A stretch of 64,000 nucleotides of DNA, taken from NCBI GenBank assembly GCA_007922225.1, contig ML679966.1:51423583-51487582 (forward strand). The letters run 5' to 3'. This document shows, one piece after another, positions 60,182-64,000 of the stretch; position 1 is the first letter of the stretch, and every line of letters begins with the position of its first letter. The notes beneath the pieces were generated by a model. The model had not been told where the DNA came from. It searched no databases and was given only the letters and a program-made list of their open reading frames with translations. This DNA is from Emydura subglobosa (taxonomy: Eukaryota > Chordata > Testudines > Chelidae). A program made the translations under genes and the position numbers.

Positions 60182-60427
60182 CAGGGGTGGCCAACCAGTC
60201 AGAGACAGAGTCAAAAAATAGATGTAGATATCGCAAACAGCCACACTTCTCTTACCCTCTGCGGAAAATTAACGCTGATGCATGAATTTCAGCAGCAGCT
60301 GGTCAATTTCTCTTACAGTCTCAAAGAGCAAAGAGCCGCATGCAAAGAGCTGCTTGCAGCTCGTGAACCGCATTTATATAAGCAAAGAGTCGCATGCGGC
60401 TCGCGAGCCGCGGGTTGGCCACCCCTG
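60182..60427. mobile_element. hAT-type MITE, 246 bp, with target-site duplication
   Basis: Perfect terminal inverted repeats caggggtggccaacc and ggttggccacccctg. The flanks atctagaa (60174-60181) and atcgagaa (60428-60435) form an 8-bp target duplication with one mismatch, diagnostic of hAT insertion. The interior has repeated 'agagccgcatgc' / 'gcatgcggctcgcgagccgc' words able to pair. Low CpG decay in the right half suggests it is relatively young. Confidence 0.85.
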
Positions 60428-60678
60428 ATCGAGAAAATAAAAGTTGAATGGCATGTTTAAATCAGAGAAGTACAACATAAGAGAGCCAGGGTTGAGTGTA
60501 GTTTAACATGAAGGCTACATCAATCTATCCAGGTACTTCTGTGATTTTCCTCTTACTACCTTCACAACAACATTTGACTGAATATTATAATAGCAAGGTT
60601 TTAAATGTCCTCACTCAGGAAAAATGATGAGATTTGCCATGGGAGAGGAGAAGAAGAATGTAAGACCATCAGACGTGC

Positions 60679-61000
60679 TTGTCCACACAACAAAATTGTA
60701 CCACTTTAACTAAACTATATTAATATAGTTAAGCAGTACAAACACTCACCCAACATCTGGGGTGGATGCAGTTATATTGATATCAAAGTGCTTATACCAA
60801 CATAGCTTATTCCTTTATGGAAAGCAGAATAAGTTATACTGGTAGAAAGCATCTTATTATTGATATAATTGTAGTCATGTTACTAGAGATTGTACTGGTA
60901 TGACTGTTTCAGTAAATAAACTAAACTAAACTAAAATAGAATCAGACTCACAACTGAAATAGTTATACCAGTACAAACTTTCAAATGTAGGTCAGACTGA
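60679..61000. repeat. MITE-like repeat with 'ttataccagta' motifs
   Basis: 'tgtccacacaacaaaattgt', 'agttatattgatatcaaagt', 'aagttatactggtagaaag' and 'tagttataccagtacaaact' show the inverted gttata/tataac words of a reptile MITE family. Ends are not resolved. Confidence 0.4.
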
Positions 61001-64000
61001 AGAGTGAGAAAAGCTGCAAACCTGTTAAGTCACAAGGTTACTGTCCTACCATAGGGCAGTGAACAGGACTGCAACGTGTAAGCATGTTCTACAAGGAAAT
61101 AAATCCTCGTCCATTGTCACAGTCTAGTAAATGAACATCTGAAAATTTAGGGATTTTGAAGACTCCCTATCAAGATTAATCAAAACGTGGAAGATGACAA
61201 ACTAATATTCTATGACACGAAAGTTTGTGTTCTTTTAAAATGAAAAAAAATGTGAGCTTACAGAATTTTTAGTAATACTATATCTACAACTAAAACTTAA
61301 CGAAAAAAGATTTCTAGCACTCACATATTATAATTGATAAGGATTTTTGTTCTGTTGGCTTTTTTCTTTCCCCTTCTTCTTTGAAGGACTTCCTCCCCAG
61401 AGATACCCTTGAAAGAAGAAGCCAAGTCACATCCACACCCAATGAAGAGAAAGTATTCTGAACAATGCTTCTCCCCCAGGCAAAAGGCTTTAAATGAAGA
61501 GAAAGATTGTTCTGCTATTTGTAATTTTAAAAGACAGAGGTACAGAGATGCATTTTGTTGCGAGACAATTAGACTACTAATTAACCAAAAGACTGCATGC
61601 AGTGTGTAGGATGTCTGAAGACAGATACTGAAGCGTGACACCGTGATGCAGAAAACAGTGGGGGAAGAGAAAGAATGGATGAAGGCACTTGTGATAAAAA
61701 ACAAAACAAAACCCTGTTTTCAGGGGGACAGTCATCCTAAATGAATGTATAATGCTGATGGGAGCTGTACAAGCTCTCACAATGCTCAACATTGTGCCTG
61801 GCTCCAGTCAATGCTATCTATCATACCTCACTTTTCTACCTATCCATGACAGTGCTCCAGTTGTGAGAGTTACCCCACTAAGTCTCGGTCATTCCAATCA
61901 TATCATAGTTCCTTGACTGTGCCAGGACTTAATCCTTGTTGCTTTTTCTTCCCCACAGGAGATGGGTAATCCAAGCCCAAGAGACTAATTTGTTTGTTTT
62001 TTGTTGTTTCTTCCCTCCCCACTTGGAATGCTCAAACAAGAGATAAGCTATAAACTCAAGGCAGATGCTATTCTGTATCACAAAGGCAGAACTGCAAAGG
62101 CCTGTCTGCTGAATCAAATCTAGGTTAAATCTATAATGACCTGCAGTGGTTACTGTCTGATAGCTATTCAATACACAAAACAGCCTATGCAAAATGAGTT
62201 TAGTCATTTCAACCTGTGGACAGGGATCAAGATCACTAAAGCAATTTGCTGCTTTGTTAGCAGTCTCAGCAGAGGCTACTGGCTGAATGGGTATGGAGTT
62301 ACAACCATCTTCTCACCTTCTGAAAGTAGTTCTCCAAATTAGTGTTGAGACAAACTGGCAAGACAGAGAAGCTTGCACTGCTATTGCCCATGATGTGCTG
62401 ATTTTATGGATACCTAGAGGACTTCAATCTCCAGGGCTGCCAATCCATAATCTCTGACTAGAACTAGAAGAATTTTAAAAAGTGGCTTGGTTTTTGTAAT
62501 TTTGTGCATCAATCTGGACATTATTTAAGATATACTTTGGGGTATTTCATGAAATGTTGACAAAATACTGCTGGGAAACAGCTAAGTATTTTCCTAATAA
62601 CTATGAAATTTAAATTTCACAATACTTGTCATTTCAAATGGAGATTCATGGTTGAACGAAGAAGTAAAATTTTCAGGAGTGCTTAAGAGATTTAGACTCC
62701 TAAGTCCAATTTTCAAAAGGGGCTTAGGCATTTAAACTCTCTTGAAAACGTTATGCCCACTTCTCCAAGTCTTTTATAATGAAATATGTAACTTGGTTCT
62801 TCAGATGTTTGAATGTTGAACATCTCATGATATAGACTGAGCTGGATACCTACAGATCAGTCATCCAGAAACCAAACTGCCCCCAAATGAGGTTTGCTTC
62901 TAAACAGCTCTAGCAATGCAACAAAGATGATAAGAGCAGACAGATACTATAAAACTGAAAATAATTAAGTTGAATATTTTGTGAACAGGACTATTGTCAA
63001 AACACAATGCCATCAGGAATTTAGTATATCGTGAGCTATCTAACTTAATCATGTATTCCAGGGCATTCTAGCACTTTTACATATTGCTACAGCTACACCT
63101 AAAATACATATACTATGTATATGTAGAGAGGTAAGTTCTAATGTGCCAAGATAGAAAGAAATATATTGCAAAGCGAAGCATTAACAAGGCCAGCCAAAAA
63201 TAAAGCCCGGCACTGAAAAGCAGTTCATCAGATGAAATGAAGTTCATTCACAAAAAGTTGAAAAGGAAGAAAAAAAGGAATTCTTAAAAAGGAATTGAAG
63301 TGTTATGGTTATAACAGAACATTTAAAATAAACCAAGTGGAAGGTCCAGGTTGAAATAGTCTTTGAGTATTCCCCTAGAAAACTAACGGCATGATTTCAG
63401 TTCTCCTTCTTTCAGTCTACGACCGTAGTAATTAATGACAACATCACCGCCAGCATCAATACCTTGTCATTGTTACCTTCTCAGTACACTACTTTTTCCA
63501 CAATCTGCCCTCTTTGCATCTTCTCACACCACTATCTGGTCTGGTCTGGTCTTGCACCTGTGCTCCTCATAATGCCACAATCCAGTTCCTTTGCTTCTGG
63601 GACCTTCCACAATTCTCAGTAGGTTGCAGATGGCTGACCCAGTCTTACTAGAACTTCTTTCTACCCTGAAACAAAACTTCCATTCTGTCTCATTGAAGGA
63701 GAGATACACCTTCTTGGGTAAAAGACCTCAACACAGTATCACTGAGAGGCTCTAGCTTGGGATTTGCTTTTGCCAAACATTTCAACTGGCCTGCTCCAAA
63801 TAGTTAGTGACAGATTAAATCATCTTCTTCACTTCAGGAGTACTATGCAATTGTGTGCATATATAAGTTGTTGGAAAGAGACTTTAAAAACAACACTCAG
63901 ACCTATTCATATGGCCAGAGATTCTTCAGGACTTTAAGAGTAAGGATTTACCCTGCTGTCCTTCATCAAAGTTTTTCTGATTCCCCAGTTTTGCAGGAAA
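61001..64000. other. Intron 1, right end of window
   Basis: AT-rich. The piece 62680-62760 ('agtgcttaagagatttagac' then 'aagtccaattttcaaaaggg' then 'gcttaggcatttaaactc') resembles a palindromic reptile interspersed repeat. A short 'tggtctggtctggtctt' run stands at 63537-63553. No exon 1, CpG island or promoter of GALNT7 is recognised, so the gene start is further right. Confidence 0.55.

Noticed and set aside
61001..64000. GALNT7 exon 1 or promoter at the right end
   Set aside because: No GC-rich region and no sequence resembling the conserved N-terminal membrane anchor with a donor site.
1..64000. CRISPR array, operon or bacterial system
   Set aside because: Spliced vertebrate gene with LINE, SINE and DNA-transposon background; no spaced identical repeats.

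Overview
The window is vertebrate nuclear DNA carrying the middle of one gene, read on the minus strand: GALNT7, a Golgi polypeptide N-acetylgalactosaminyltransferase. The repeats are CR1 LINEs, MIR-type SINEs, several DIRS-like tyrosine-recombinase retrotransposons, a Penelope-like element, hAT-type MITEs and LTR fragments. Together they point to a non-avian sauropsid, most likely a turtle; this is inferred from the repeat mix, not proven. || Layout, in transcription order from right to left: intron 1 (48723-64000, exon 1 beyond the right edge), exon 2 (48262-48722), intron 2 (about 20.6 kb), exon 3 (27527-27693), intron 3 (about 14.4 kb), exon 4 (12954-13084), exon 5 (12592-12671), two homologous versions of the next exon (6a at 10059-10241, 6b at 9716-9898), exon 7 (6569-6686), exon 8 (4967-5089) and part of intron 8 (1-4966). 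Exon borders were placed from GT/AG sites and codon phase, and all junction phases agree. Exons 2-8 encode the stem and nearly all of the GT-A catalytic domain, including the DxH metal motif (exon 5), the WGGE motif (exon 7) and the metal-binding His of exon 8. The ricin-type lectin domain lies past the left edge. || The most notable biological feature is the tandem pair 6a/6b. Both are 183 nt, both have the same splice phases, both are intact, and about 45 of 60 complete residues match. This looks like a cassette choice that swaps part of the catalytic domain next to the DxH motif. || The rest is intron and transposon debris. DIRS-like copies occupy 1-2012, about 2015-4890, 17157-22996 (near full-length, with inverted terminal repeats and an internal complementary region), 24283-25560 and 42055 to at least 43660. 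All are in the sense direction of GALNT7 and all appear dead. A Penelope-like fragment with a GIY-YIG remnant and long inverted arms lies at 13668-15410, and a 1.2 kb CR1 fragment at 36615-37835. No RNA gene, CRISPR array or second host protein-coding gene was recognised.
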